A stretch of DNA of 52,964 nt from the NCBI GenBank assembly GCA_015064205.1, contig SVSR01000011.1, positions 1 to 52,964 on the forward strand, in the 5' to 3' direction. Position numbers and translations under genes: made by a program. Of the stretch, positions 25,931 through 34,607 are shown piece by piece. The notes beneath the pieces were generated by a model. The model did no database searches. It had not been told where the DNA came from and saw only the letters and a program-made list of their open reading frames with translations. Source of the stretch: Oscillospiraceae bacterium. GTDB taxonomy: Bacteria; Bacillota; Clostridia; Oscillospirales; CAG-272. Numbering within the stretch: position 1 is the stretch's first letter; each line of letters opens with the position of its first letter.

Positions 25931-26569
25931 ATGGGACTGTTTATACTTGAACTTATTGCTACGGCGGCGCTCGCGCTTTCGGGAGCAGTGCTCGGACTCA
26001 GAAAGAGACTTGACATTTTCGGTGTGAGCGTACTTGCACTTGCAGCAGGTCTTGGCGGCAGTATTATCAGAGATATTATACTCGGTATTACTCCGCCCGT
26101 GGCCTTCACAAATCCGATATATGCGGCAGTAGCACTTGCAGTTGCAATATTAGCCTTTATTTTACTTCGTCGGGTTGTCTTGTGCAATCACTGTGCATTT
26201 GAAAGAATCTTTCTTATTGCCGATGCCATAGGCCTTGGCATATTTACCGCCACGGGCGTGGTTGCCGCGTTCAACGCAGGTTTTGCAGGTAATATTTTCT
26301 TACTTGTTCTTGTCGGTATCGTTGCAGGTGTCAGCGGCGGTGTACTTCGTGACCTGCTTGCTTTTGAAAGGCCTGTACTCGTATTTAAAAGACTTTATGC
26401 TCTCGCCCCGCTTGTTGGAGCCGTGCTTTGCGTACTGCTTATACTTTCGGGCGTTGGACAGACGATAGCGATAATAGCGAGTGCTGTTGCGGTTATACTC
26501 GTTCGCTTACTTTCGTTTTACGGCAGATGCTTTTCACACAAGAGCGATGACTGCGAATGTGACGACTGA
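25931..26569 (+). CDS. TRIC / UPF0126 family membrane protein
   Basis: A 212-residue, about seven-span membrane protein of the trimeric intracellular cation channel family (UPF0126). The family duplication is visible as two similar halves, each with a glycine-rich G-G-x-x-R-D motif: LGGSIIRDIILG and VSGGVLRDLLAFERP. Characterised prokaryotic relatives conduct K+/Na+; some bacterial members are linked to amino acid uptake. The Cys/Asp-rich tail ends DDCECDD. ATG 25931 follows AAGGAG. Likely cotranscribed with proC. Confidence 0.88.
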   Translation: MGLFILELIATAALALSGAVLGLRKRLDIFGVSVLALAAGLGGSIIRDIILGITPPVAFTNPIYAAVALAVAILAFILLRRVVLCNHCAFERIFLIADAIGLGIFTATGVVAAFNAGFAGNIFLLVLVGIVAGVSGGVLRDLLAFERPVLVFKRLYALAPLVGAVLCVLLILSGVGQTIAIIASAVAVILVRLLSFYGRCFSHKSDDCECDD

Positions 26570-26583
26570 TTTATAAACAAAAA

Positions 26584-26618
26584 GGCTGCCGGAGAATTTC
26601 TCCGACAGCCGTCTTTTT
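26584..26618. terminator. Bidirectional terminator between the TRIC gene and ackA
   Basis: GGCTGCCGGAGA / TCTCCGACAGCC with T-runs on both strands, between convergent genes. Confidence 0.8.
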
Positions 26619-26624
26619 TATTTA

Positions 26625-27839
26625 TTACTTGAGCTTTGCTGCGATTGCTTCTGTATCCTTTGCGATAACGAGTTCTTCGTTTGTGGGGATTACGTACACC
26701 TTAACCTTGGAGTCAGCGGCTGAGATGATAACACTGTCATCCTGGTGATGAGCTGCATCGTTGCTTGATTTGTCAAGCTTGATTCCGAAGAATTCCATAT
26801 CAGCACAAACAAGCTCTCTGATTACAGGTGTGTTTTCACCGATACCTGCTGTGAATACGATTGCATCAAGGCCGTTCATTGCGGCTGTATATGAGCCGAT
26901 AAACTTCTTGATCTGATATGCAAGAAGCTTGAATGTATGAACGCATACGGGATCGTTCTTGAAGTAGCCGTCTTCGATTTCGCGGCAGTCGCCCGAAATT
27001 CCTGATACACCGAGGAAACCGCACTTCTTGTTCATGAAGTTATTCATTTCATCGGGTGACATGTTTTCCTTTTCCATGATAAAGGGAACGATTGCAGGGT
27101 CGATAGAGCCGCAACGTGTACCCATCATGAATCCGTCTAGAGGAGTAAAGCCCATGCTTGTATCAATTACCTTGCCGCCCTTAACTGCTGTGATAGATGA
27201 GCCGTTACCGATGTGGCAGGTGATGATCTTTGTATCTTCAACAGGCTTGTCAAGAAGCTCTGCCATTTTGCCCGATACATATCTGTGAGACGTACCATGG
27301 AAGCCGTAGCGGCGGATGTGGTACTTTTCGCACATATCCTTGGGAAGCGGATATGTATAAGCTTCAGCGGGCATTGTTGAATGGAATGCAGTATCCATAA
27401 CAACTATCTGAGGAGTATTCGGCATAACCTCAATACAGCCGTGAATACCCATAAGGTGAGCAGCTGTGTGAAGGGGAGCGAGGTCGCGGCAGCCTTCGAG
27501 CTTTTCAAGAACGCTGTCGTCAACAAGCACGCTTTCCTTTAAGAATGCACCGCCGTGCACTATTCTGTGACCAACTGCTTCAATTTCGTCCATGCTCTTG
27601 ATAACGCCGTGAACGGGGTCTGTAAGATATTTAACAACTATCTTTGTTGCTTCTGTGTGATTGGGAATATCGATCTCGCACTTTACGTTGAGTTCGGGAT
27701 TATCGGGGAGCTTATGAGTGAAAAGTCCTCCGTCTCCGATTCTTTCGCAGTTACCCTTAGCAAGAACCTTTTCGCTTGTTGTATCAAAAAGCTGGTACTT
27801 GAGAGAGGAGCTTCCCGCGTTTACTACGAGTACATTCAT
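26625..27839 (-). CDS. ackA: Acetate kinase
   Basis: Interconverts acetyl phosphate + ADP and acetate + ATP, the energy-yielding end of acetogenic fermentation. 404 residues, full length. ASKHA-fold motifs: NAGSSSLKYQLF at the N terminus, VGHRIVHGG, VVMDTAFH, ITCHIGNGSS and MGTRCGSIDP. ATG 27839 follows GGAGG. No pta gene is adjacent in this window. Its promoter overlaps that of the divergent tmcAL. Confidence 0.96.
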   Translation of the reverse strand: MNVLVVNAGSSSLKYQLFDTTSEKVLAKGNCERIGDGGLFTHKLPDNPELNVKCEIDIPNHTEATKIVVKYLTDPVHGVIKSMDEIEAVGHRIVHGGAFLKESVLVDDSVLEKLEGCRDLAPLHTAAHLMGIHGCIEVMPNTPQIVVMDTAFHSTMPAEAYTYPLPKDMCEKYHIRRYGFHGTSHRYVSGKMAELLDKPVEDTKIITCHIGNGSSITAVKGGKVIDTSMGFTPLDGFMMGTRCGSIDPAIVPFIMEKENMSPDEMNNFMNKKCGFLGVSGISGDCREIEDGYFKNDPVCVHTFKLLAYQIKKFIGSYTAAMNGLDAIVFTAGIGENTPVIRELVCADMEFFGIKLDKSSNDAAHHQDDSVIISAADSKVKVYVIPTNEELVIAKDTEAIAAKLK

Positions 27840-27861
27840 TTTATTTTCCTCCGTGATCTTA

Positions 27862-27890
27862 TTGATTTTTTCTGTTTATATTGATATAAT
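27862..27890 (+). promoter_or_regulatory. Promoter for tmcAL
   Basis: TTGATT (27862-27867), 17-bp spacer, TATAAT (27885-27890). It lies within the region transcribed as the ackA leader on the other strand. Confidence 0.6.
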
Positions 27891-27930
27891 AAATGTAACA
27901 AAGTATGCCGAAACGGCAAAAACCATTCTT

Positions 27931-27959
27931 ATTATACTACTATTTTTTTACAATATCAA
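27931..27959 (-). promoter_or_regulatory. Promoter for ackA
   Basis: Minus strand TTGATA (27959-27954), 17-bp spacer, TATAAT (27936-27931). The predicted start near 27924 lies upstream of the tmcAL promoter, so the two transcripts would overlap by about 25-30 nt at their 5' ends. Confidence 0.65.
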
Positions 27960-27996
27960 GAGAAAACTTAAAATTTCGGAGATAAATAACAAAAAA

Positions 27997-29202
27997 ATGA
28001 AAACTGTTGCCGTTTTATGTGAGTATAATCCAATGCATCTTGGTCATAAATATCATCTTGAGTGTATAAAAAAAGATTTTCCTGACTGCGCCACCGTTTT
28101 GATAATGTCATCAGACTTTGTGCAGAGAGGGGACACTGCGGTGCTCGACAAATACTCAAGAGCAAAAGCGGGGGTATTGGCGGGTGCTGACCTTGTGCTT
28201 GAGTTGCCTTTTCCGTTTTCATATGGAAGTGCAGAGTATTTTGCTTCTGCAGGGGTTTATATTGCAAGTGCTACAGGCGTTTGCGACACGCTTTCCTTTG
28301 GAAGCGAGAGTGGGGACGCAAAGATGCTAAATGAGATGGCTGACAAGCTTGCATCGCGTGAATATAAGCAAAGAGCGCAGGAACTTAAGAAAGAAAACCC
28401 TGCATTTGGTCATATGCATCTGCACCACGAGGCATGCAGGCTGCTTTACGGAAAAGAATTTGCTGATGCAACGTCAAGCTCAAACAATATTTTAGCGCTT
28501 GAATATATAAAGGCTATAAAAAAGACGGGCGCTTCACTTGATATTCATACAGTTAAAAGAGAAGGCGACTCATATAACGATGAGATCGGGCAGGGTAAGT
28601 TCGTCAGCGCTACTTTTTTGAGAGAGCTGATAAAAGCAGGCGCTGATATTTCAGGATACGTGCCGGAAGAATGCATAAATATATATACAGAAAAAGCAAA
28701 TAATGGGATGCTCGGTGCCAACCTTGACAATATTGGTGGTGCGATTCTTTCATTTTTTAGGCTTGCCGACCCGGATAAGCTTTCACAGTATGCGGAGATT
28801 TCCCCCGGTCTTGAATACAGGATTTGCGATGCTGCAAATAAAGCAAAAAATATCAATGAATTCTTTGAGTTTGCGGCAAATAAAAAATATACCGACGCCA
28901 GAATTAGGCGGGCGATCATTTCATGTATGCTTGGTGTTGAAGAGTCAGATTTTAAGATGCCCGTTCCGTATACGACTGTACTTGCGGCAAATAAGCGGGG
29001 GCAGGGGCTGCTCAAAAGAATGAAAAAAGCGTCTGCTATCCCGATAATAACAAAACCGGCGGACAAAAAGAAGCTTGACGGTGTGGCGAAGCATTATACA
29101 GAACTTTCCGAGCGCGCAGATGCTTTATATACGCTGTCGTTACCGAAAGCCTGCAGTGCGGATTTTTTCGTTAAGTCATCTCCCTTTATTTTGAACGAAT
29201 AA
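27997..29202 (+). CDS. tmcAL: tRNA(Met) cytidine acetate ligase (TmcAL, YlbM family)
   Basis: Activates acetate with ATP and acetylates C34 of elongator tRNA-Met (ac4C), which safeguards AUG decoding. 401 residues, typical length. The N-terminal nucleotidyltransferase-like domain begins VAVLCEYNPMHLGHKYHLE, containing the H-x-G-H signature, and continues MSSDFVQRGDTAVLDKYSRA and ADLVLELPFPFS. ATG 27997 is chosen because homology starts there; CGGAG lies about 15 nt upstream, a wide spacing. It is divergent from ackA, whose product metabolises the same substrate, acetate. Confidence 0.92.
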   Translation: MKTVAVLCEYNPMHLGHKYHLECIKKDFPDCATVLIMSSDFVQRGDTAVLDKYSRAKAGVLAGADLVLELPFPFSYGSAEYFASAGVYIASATGVCDTLSFGSESGDAKMLNEMADKLASREYKQRAQELKKENPAFGHMHLHHEACRLLYGKEFADATSSSNNILALEYIKAIKKTGASLDIHTVKREGDSYNDEIGQGKFVSATFLRELIKAGADISGYVPEECINIYTEKANNGMLGANLDNIGGAILSFFRLADPDKLSQYAEISPGLEYRICDAANKAKNINEFFEFAANKKYTDARIRRAIISCMLGVEESDFKMPVPYTTVLAANKRGQGLLKRMKKASAIPIITKPADKKKLDGVAKHYTELSERADALYTLSLPKACSADFFVKSSPFILNE

Positions 29203-29259
29203 TATACGGTTGGTTTTTTTGTACAACGATTGATATGATTTTTCGTAAACAATGACATA

Positions 29260-29288
29260 TTGAAAAAAGTACATGCTTATGGTATAAT
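29260..29288 (+). promoter_or_regulatory. Promoter of the first beta-helix dockerin gene
   Basis: TTGAAA (29260-29265), 17-bp spacer, TATAAT (29283-29288), 32 bp before the ATG at 29321. Confidence 0.8.
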
Positions 29289-29320
29289 ATATTGCGTATG
29301 GAAAATTTCGGAGGTAAGTT

Positions 29321-31195
29321 ATGAAAAAAATGTTAGCATTATTGCTTGCAATGGTTTTAATTATCGCTCCGCTTTCAGTATCGGCTGCAGATACAGCTTT
29401 CTTTATTGAAGCAGGCGACGAGATAATAGACCAGTACATGCAGGCAACGGAAGACAGGATCGCTATGATCGTGGATTCTTCATCAAACATCAATGCTGCA
29501 GAGGGCGCAACAACGTATTACGTATCCTCAAGCAGAGGTAATGACAATAACAGCGGTACTTCTGAGGACGCACCTTGGAAGACGATATCAAAGCTAAACA
29601 GCTACACGGGATTCAAGGCCGGTGACGTTGTAAAATTCAAGCGTGGCGATGAGTGGAGATTTGACGGCTCACTTACAGCGAGAAGCGGTGTATCATATAC
29701 CGCATACGGCAGCGGCGACAAGCCTTTGTTTATATGCTCGCTTGATGCATCGGGTGCAGACAGTTGGGAACTTACAAGTACACCTAACGTATACAAATAT
29801 CTCGGTGAGGTTGGCGGACTTTCCGATAATATCGGAAGTATAGTATTTAACGGCGGCGAAGCGTGGGGTATTCACGTTGCTGATGATGCGGAAGGAAACC
29901 GTACCAATAACGGACCTGTATTTAACGGTATAGAAGCTTACGATACTCCCGAAGGAGAAGCGTTCAGAGGAGTGAACAGCCTTCAGGGAAATCTTGAGTT
30001 CTGGCACGACTGCGACAACAAGGTTCTGTATCTTTACAGCACAAAGGGTAATCCCGGTGAGCTATTTGAAGAAATTGAGCTTGTAGACAATGAAGCGGCT
30101 ATACTTCTTGAAACAAAGACTTACAGCACAGCAGACGAAGTGATTGGCCAAAAGACTTATGCTCACGACATTATCATAGACAATATTGATATATTTGGTG
30201 CATGCTTCGGCGTATCCGGACAGAGCGTAAAGAACGTGACGGTTCAGTACTGCGTATTCAGATGGATCGGCGGTTGTATTCAGGGCGCTAAGGTGAGCGA
30301 TGAGGTTGACTATTCTCACGCAAGATACGGAAATGCAGTTGAATCTTTTGGCGCGTGTGATAATTTTGTTATTCAATACAACTATGCTTCCCAGGTGTAT
30401 GACTGCGCATGGACAGCTCAGCATCTTGGCTGCAGAGTGTTTAATGATCTCGTTATCTGCGGAAACGTGGCGGAATTTGCAAACACAGGCCCTGAAGTAT
30501 GGCAGAATGCTACCGGAAATTCGACAGGCGATATAGTTATTACAAATATGAAGATATATGATAACTATAACAGATACATGGGATATGGCTTCTCACACAA
30601 CCGTCCCGGTGACGGCCCTCACGGAGGTGCATTCTACGGCGGATGGATGTATACATCGTCAGAAGGATCTGCAGCGCCCACAACCTTTGAAAATAATGAT
30701 GTATATAATAATGTGACTCTTTTCTCTTCTTCATCAACCGGTAACACGAGATTTATATCCCCTAAGGTTTATAACTTCCATGATAACGTATATATGATGG
30801 AAGAGGGAACAAAATACGGAAAGCTTGATCCGTGGACCGGTGCTAAGGTATATATGTACACGGCTGAAGATATAGCTACGGTACTGACAAAGGGCGATAC
30901 AGGTTCTGTATTCTATTGCACAGAAGCATCGCCTCTTGGTAACATGTATGATCTTTACATGCCTTACGGAAGAAGTGCAACGCTTCTTGGCGACGTAGAC
31001 GGCGACGGTGTTGTTAATTCCGTTGACCTTATCAAGGTTTCAAGACGTCTTGCTAACTGGACAGGGTATGAAGACGTTAAGAATGCTAATGCTGACGTAG
31101 ACGGCGACGGAACATTTACACTCAAGGATGGTATAATCCTTGCAAGACACTGGGCGGGTTGGATATCATATAAGAACCTTCCGTATACTAAATAA
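29321..31195 (+). CDS. Secreted right-handed beta-helix protein with C-terminal dockerin (paralogue 1)
   Basis: A 624-residue exported protein. Signal peptide 1-23; a short helical segment; a beta-helix domain (about 65-550) opening with TYYVSSSRGNDNNSGTSEDAPWKTI and containing N-rich ladder repeats such as NVTVQYCVFRWIGG and FVIQYNYASQVYD; a dockerin-like pair of calcium loops (555-615, DVDGDGVVNSVD and DVDGDGTFTLKD). Parallel beta-helix proteins of this kind are often polysaccharide lyases or glycan-binding proteins, but no catalytic set could be assigned. ATG 29321 follows GGAGG. It has its own promoter and terminator, and a paralogue lies immediately downstream. Confidence 0.85.
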   Translation: MKKMLALLLAMVLIIAPLSVSAADTAFFIEAGDEIIDQYMQATEDRIAMIVDSSSNINAAEGATTYYVSSSRGNDNNSGTSEDAPWKTISKLNSYTGFKAGDVVKFKRGDEWRFDGSLTARSGVSYTAYGSGDKPLFICSLDASGADSWELTSTPNVYKYLGEVGGLSDNIGSIVFNGGEAWGIHVADDAEGNRTNNGPVFNGIEAYDTPEGEAFRGVNSLQGNLEFWHDCDNKVLYLYSTKGNPGELFEEIELVDNEAAILLETKTYSTADEVIGQKTYAHDIIIDNIDIFGACFGVSGQSVKNVTVQYCVFRWIGGCIQGAKVSDEVDYSHARYGNAVESFGACDNFVIQYNYASQVYDCAWTAQHLGCRVFNDLVICGNVAEFANTGPEVWQNATGNSTGDIVITNMKIYDNYNRYMGYGFSHNRPGDGPHGGAFYGGWMYTSSEGSAAPTTFENNDVYNNVTLFSSSSTGNTRFISPKVYNFHDNVYMMEEGTKYGKLDPWTGAKVYMYTAEDIATVLTKGDTGSVFYCTEASPLGNMYDLYMPYGRSATLLGDVDGDGVVNSVDLIKVSRRLANWTGYEDVKNANADVDGDGTFTLKDGIILARHWAGWISYKNLPYTK

Positions 31196-31211
31196 TATTA
31201 AATTAATATGA

Positions 31212-31252
31212 AAAATCAGGGGATGCCTGTACGGTATCCCCTGATTTTTTTT
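31212..31252 (+). terminator. Terminator after beta-helix paralogue 1
   Basis: ATCAGGGGATGCC / GGTATCCCCTGAT stem and TTTTTTTT run. Confidence 0.9.
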
Positions 31253-31364
31253 GCTTAACTAACTATTGAAAATTGTGCATTTACACTAACAAAAACGGAA
31301 AGAACATCGATCAATTGTGCAAATTATATAAATAAATGGCGTTTTTTTCATAAAACATTACATA

Positions 31365-31393
31365 TTGCCGTATTCAAAATGATGTGCTATAAT
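31365..31393 (+). promoter_or_regulatory. Promoter of the second beta-helix dockerin gene
   Basis: TTGCCG (31365-31370), 17-bp spacer, TATAAT (31388-31393), 37 bp before the TTG start. Confidence 0.65.
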
Positions 31394-31430
31394 AGAGATA
31401 CCAAAATAATTTCTCAGGAGGTTAAAAATA

Positions 31431-33290
31431 TTGAAGAAAGTATTATCGGTTTTATTAACTATCATTTTTGTTGTTATGCCATTATCTATATTGGCAGATG
31501 ACGCGGCAACAACATCCAATTTTATTCAAGCAAGCGATCAGATCATTAAACAGTATATGGATGCTACGGATGCGCTTGTTGATACGATAGTTAACTCATC
31601 AACTAATGTTAGCGTTAGCGGAACAACCTATTATGTCTCCTCTAGCATGGGAGACGACAGCAACGACGGCTTAACTGAGAGCACGCCATGGAAGACCATT
31701 TCTAAGGTAAGCAATTTTGCAGGTTTTAACGATGGTGATGCGGTTATGTTCAAGCGCGGAGATGAATTTAGATATACGGGCACGCTCAAAGCACAGAATG
31801 GCGTTACGTATTCAGCGTACGGCAGTGGTGCAAAGCCTAAACTCATATGCTCTGTAGATGCATCCGGCGCAGATAATTGGCAGTTAACAGACACGGCACA
31901 TGTTTATAAATACTTAGGAGAAGTCGGCGGACTTGACACCAATGTTGGAGCTATTGTTTTCAACGACGGTGCAGCATGGGGAATCCATGTTATGAAAGGG
32001 GCAGACGGAAACCGTGTAAATAACGGATCTGTATTCAACGGAATTCAAAGCTATGTAACTGAAACAGGCGTTTTTGAAGGTGTTGACAGCCTTTCCAGCA
32101 ATCTTGAATTCTGGCATGATACAGCTGACGAGATTTTGTACGTATACAGTGAATACGGTAATCCGGGAGCGGTGTTTGAATCAATAGAGCTTGTTGATGA
32201 TGATGCGGCTATAACGCTTCAGGTCAAAACCTTTGAACAAGCGGATTCTGTAATTGAAACTAATCAGTATTCGCACGATATTCTTATAGATAATCTTGAA
32301 ATATTCGGAGCATGCTTCGGAGTTTCGGGTCAGAGTGTAAAGGACGTAACTGTACAGTACTGCGTATTCAAATGGATAGGCGGTTGTATACAGAATGCCA
32401 ACGGAATGGCGGTTACCGGCCTTGAATACGCAAGATACGGTAATGCGGTTGAGTCGTTTGGAGCTTGCGATAATTTTGTTATCCAGTACAACTATGCTTC
32501 TCAGGTATACGACTGTGCGTGGACGGCCCAGCACACGGGCGTGAAGACGTTTAACGACCTCGTTATAAGAAATAATGTTGCTGAATTTGCAAACACGGGT
32601 CCGGAAGTATGGCTTAATGCAAACGGCGGCTCCGGTGCGGTTGTTACAAACATGAAGATATATGATAATTATAATCGCTTTATGGGTTATGGCTGGTCGC
32701 ATGAGCGTCCGGGAGATGGCCCTCACGGCGGTGTCTTCTACGGCGCATATGTAACACATCAGACTGAGGGATCTACCTTCAGTAATAATGACGTGTATAA
32801 TAACGTAAGCCTGTTTGTAGCATCCAGCCTGGGTAATGCAAGGTTTATCCATTCGAACACTTATAACTTCCACGATAATATTTATATAATGGAAGAAGGA
32901 ACAAAGTTCGGTAAATTGGATCCGTGGGACGGTGCAACTACATATATGTATGATGCTGAAGATATAGCAACATTGACTGCGGCAGGATATGAATCAGGAT
33001 CGATCTTCTATTATACAGAGGAAGATCTTTATGGAAATATGTATGACTTGTATATGCCATACGGAAATGAAGCTGACATATACGGCGACGTTGACTCTGA
33101 CGGCGTTGTTAACGCTGTTGACCTTGTAAAGATTTCAAGACGTCTTGCAAACTGGTTTGGCTATGAGGATTACAAGAATCCTAACGCAGACGTGGATAAT
33201 GACGGAGCTTTCTCTGTTAAGGACGGAATAATCCTTTCAAGACATTGGGCAGGATGGCTCGGTTATGAAAATCTTCCGTACGGTGGATAA
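31431..33290 (+). CDS. Secreted right-handed beta-helix protein with C-terminal dockerin (paralogue 2)
   Basis: A 619-residue paralogue of the preceding protein, colinear over the full length, including the QYNYASQVYDCAWTAQH segment and the GDGPHGG motif. Signal peptide 1-23; beta-helix about 60-545; dockerin-like pair 549-610 (DVDSDGVVNAVD, DVDNDGAFSVKD). The start is TTG 31431 (KKVLSVLL follows) behind CAGGAGG; no ATG fits. The separate promoter and terminator show independent regulation from paralogue 1 despite tandem origin. The dockerin loop residues differ from those of the switch operon, so a different cohesin partner is likely. Confidence 0.85.
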   Translation: MKKVLSVLLTIIFVVMPLSILADDAATTSNFIQASDQIIKQYMDATDALVDTIVNSSTNVSVSGTTYYVSSSMGDDSNDGLTESTPWKTISKVSNFAGFNDGDAVMFKRGDEFRYTGTLKAQNGVTYSAYGSGAKPKLICSVDASGADNWQLTDTAHVYKYLGEVGGLDTNVGAIVFNDGAAWGIHVMKGADGNRVNNGSVFNGIQSYVTETGVFEGVDSLSSNLEFWHDTADEILYVYSEYGNPGAVFESIELVDDDAAITLQVKTFEQADSVIETNQYSHDILIDNLEIFGACFGVSGQSVKDVTVQYCVFKWIGGCIQNANGMAVTGLEYARYGNAVESFGACDNFVIQYNYASQVYDCAWTAQHTGVKTFNDLVIRNNVAEFANTGPEVWLNANGGSGAVVTNMKIYDNYNRFMGYGWSHERPGDGPHGGVFYGAYVTHQTEGSTFSNNDVYNNVSLFVASSLGNARFIHSNTYNFHDNIYIMEEGTKFGKLDPWDGATTYMYDAEDIATLTAAGYESGSIFYYTEEDLYGNMYDLYMPYGNEADIYGDVDSDGVVNAVDLVKISRRLANWFGYEDYKNPNADVDNDGAFSVKDGIILSRHWAGWLGYENLPYGG

Positions 33291-33318
33291 TATAATATAA
33301 TATAATATAATGTAATAT
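33287..33318. repeat. TATAA pentanucleotide run
   Basis: Four perfect TATAA units flanked by two imperfect ones, starting at the stop codon of paralogue 2 and reaching the terminator. Possibly slippage-prone, but outside any coding frame. Confidence 0.7.
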
Positions 33319-33319
33319 C

Positions 33320-33352
33320 AAAAGGCGTTTCACTTATGTGAAACGCCTTTTT
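33320..33352. terminator. Bidirectional terminator between beta-helix paralogue 2 and the DUF4349 gene
   Basis: AAAAGGCGTTTCAC / GTGAAACGCCTTTTT with a TTAT loop. Confidence 0.9.
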
Positions 33353-33353
33353 G

Positions 33354-34319
33354 TTATTCTTTTGAAATTTCTTTATTTGCTTCTTTTTTCGGTTTTCTCT
33401 TGACAAGAATTATTGTAATAATAACGGCTGCGATTATGAGCAACGCTATTAAGTTAAAGATGTTATATGTTAAGAAAAGGATGAATGCCTGCCAAGCTGA
33501 TATGAAGTTTTTCCAGCCTGATTTGAAGCTTTGCCCAAGTTCTTCGCCGAATGTCTTCGGGGTGACGATGGGATCTGTGTATTTTACGACTTCGTTTACT
33601 GTAAGTGTATACGTTGCATAGCTTATGCGGGAATCATATTTTCTGAGGGCTACCGTAAGACTTTCTATTTCATAGCGTATATCGGAAAGCTCGCGTTCGA
33701 GAGCAAGTATGTCGTCAAGGCTTCCTGCATTCTCTAAGAGCACAAGAACTCTATCTTCTCTTAGCGTTGCAGAAGAAAGCCTTGCTTCTGTATCATAATA
33801 TGATTCCGTAACGTCTTGGTTGTTTTCACCGCTTGATACAATGGTACCGATGCCCTCTATCTCTGATAGAAATTGAGAGTAGGCGGAAACGGGTATGCGT
33901 ATGGTGAAGTTTGAATATCTGTTGCCGCCGGTTTTATCAATGCGGTTGCCGTAGCTGTCTGCGGATTCAAAATACGCGCCGTGTTTTGAACATAACTTTT
34001 TGAGGGCAGATATTGTTTTTTCGTATTCGGTGGTTTGAACTTTTGCCCATGAGCTATAAATTATTTTTCTGTCTGAGGTTGCAGCCAGTATGACATTCCC
34101 TGACTCAGATTCTGCTTTGCCATCATAATATACATCGGAGGCATAAAGCATTTCTGCGTCCTCGCTTACGGCAAAATCCACAGACTCGGTAACGGCTGTC
34201 TGGTACTTAACAGATGCGTTTGATTCGCGCGCAATGTCTGCACTGCCGCATGAGCTGAGCAGAACAACGGACGCAAGAAGCAGAGATGCTAATACCCAAA
34301 GTTTTGATCTTTTTAACAT
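33354..34319 (-). CDS. DUF4349 lipoprotein
   Basis: A 321-residue lipoprotein. The signal peptide ends in a lipobox (LLSSC, Cys about 24). The DUF4349 region follows, with IYSSWAKVQTTEYEKTISAL, the RYSNFTIRIPVSAYSQFLSEI strand and the DVTESYYDTEARLSSATLREDRVL coiled segment, where helices predict a coiled coil. A TM segment near residues 285-310 (NLIALLIIAAVIITIILV) and a Lys-rich tail end the protein. DUF4349 proteins are widespread envelope proteins of unknown role; a mechanosensing or signalling function has not been shown. Monocistronic, convergent with the beta-helix gene. Confidence 0.88.
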   Translation of the reverse strand: MLKRSKLWVLASLLLASVVLLSSCGSADIARESNASVKYQTAVTESVDFAVSEDAEMLYASDVYYDGKAESESGNVILAATSDRKIIYSSWAKVQTTEYEKTISALKKLCSKHGAYFESADSYGNRIDKTGGNRYSNFTIRIPVSAYSQFLSEIEGIGTIVSSGENNQDVTESYYDTEARLSSATLREDRVLVLLENAGSLDDILALERELSDIRYEIESLTVALRKYDSRISYATYTLTVNEVVKYTDPIVTPKTFGEELGQSFKSGWKNFISAWQAFILFLTYNIFNLIALLIIAAVIITIILVKRKPKKEANKEISKE

Positions 34320-34494
34320 GGAAATACCTGCCTTTCACAGTTATTATTTTTCTTTTATGCATTTATTAGACAAATTTTTAATTAAAAATACTCACATTTG
34401 CTGTAAACATTCTGATTTTTTTGATATTATTAAATAAAACGATAAAAATTACGTAAAATTTAATATAAAATGTGGAAAAGGTATTGCAAAATAC

Positions 34495-34523
34495 TTGACT
34501 TTGGTTTATAATGTAGTTACAAT
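34495..34523 (+). promoter_or_regulatory. Promoter of the Na+ decarboxylase operon
   Basis: TTGACT (34495-34500), 17-bp spacer, TACAAT (34518-34523). About 78 bp of leader precede ATG 34608. Confidence 0.7.
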
Positions 34524-34607
34524 GGGGTAGAATGGTAAACGAAGGCAAAATGACGAAAAATGCCAACTTTTAACGGTTCTGCAAAAATAATTTTTCGGAG
34601 GATATAC

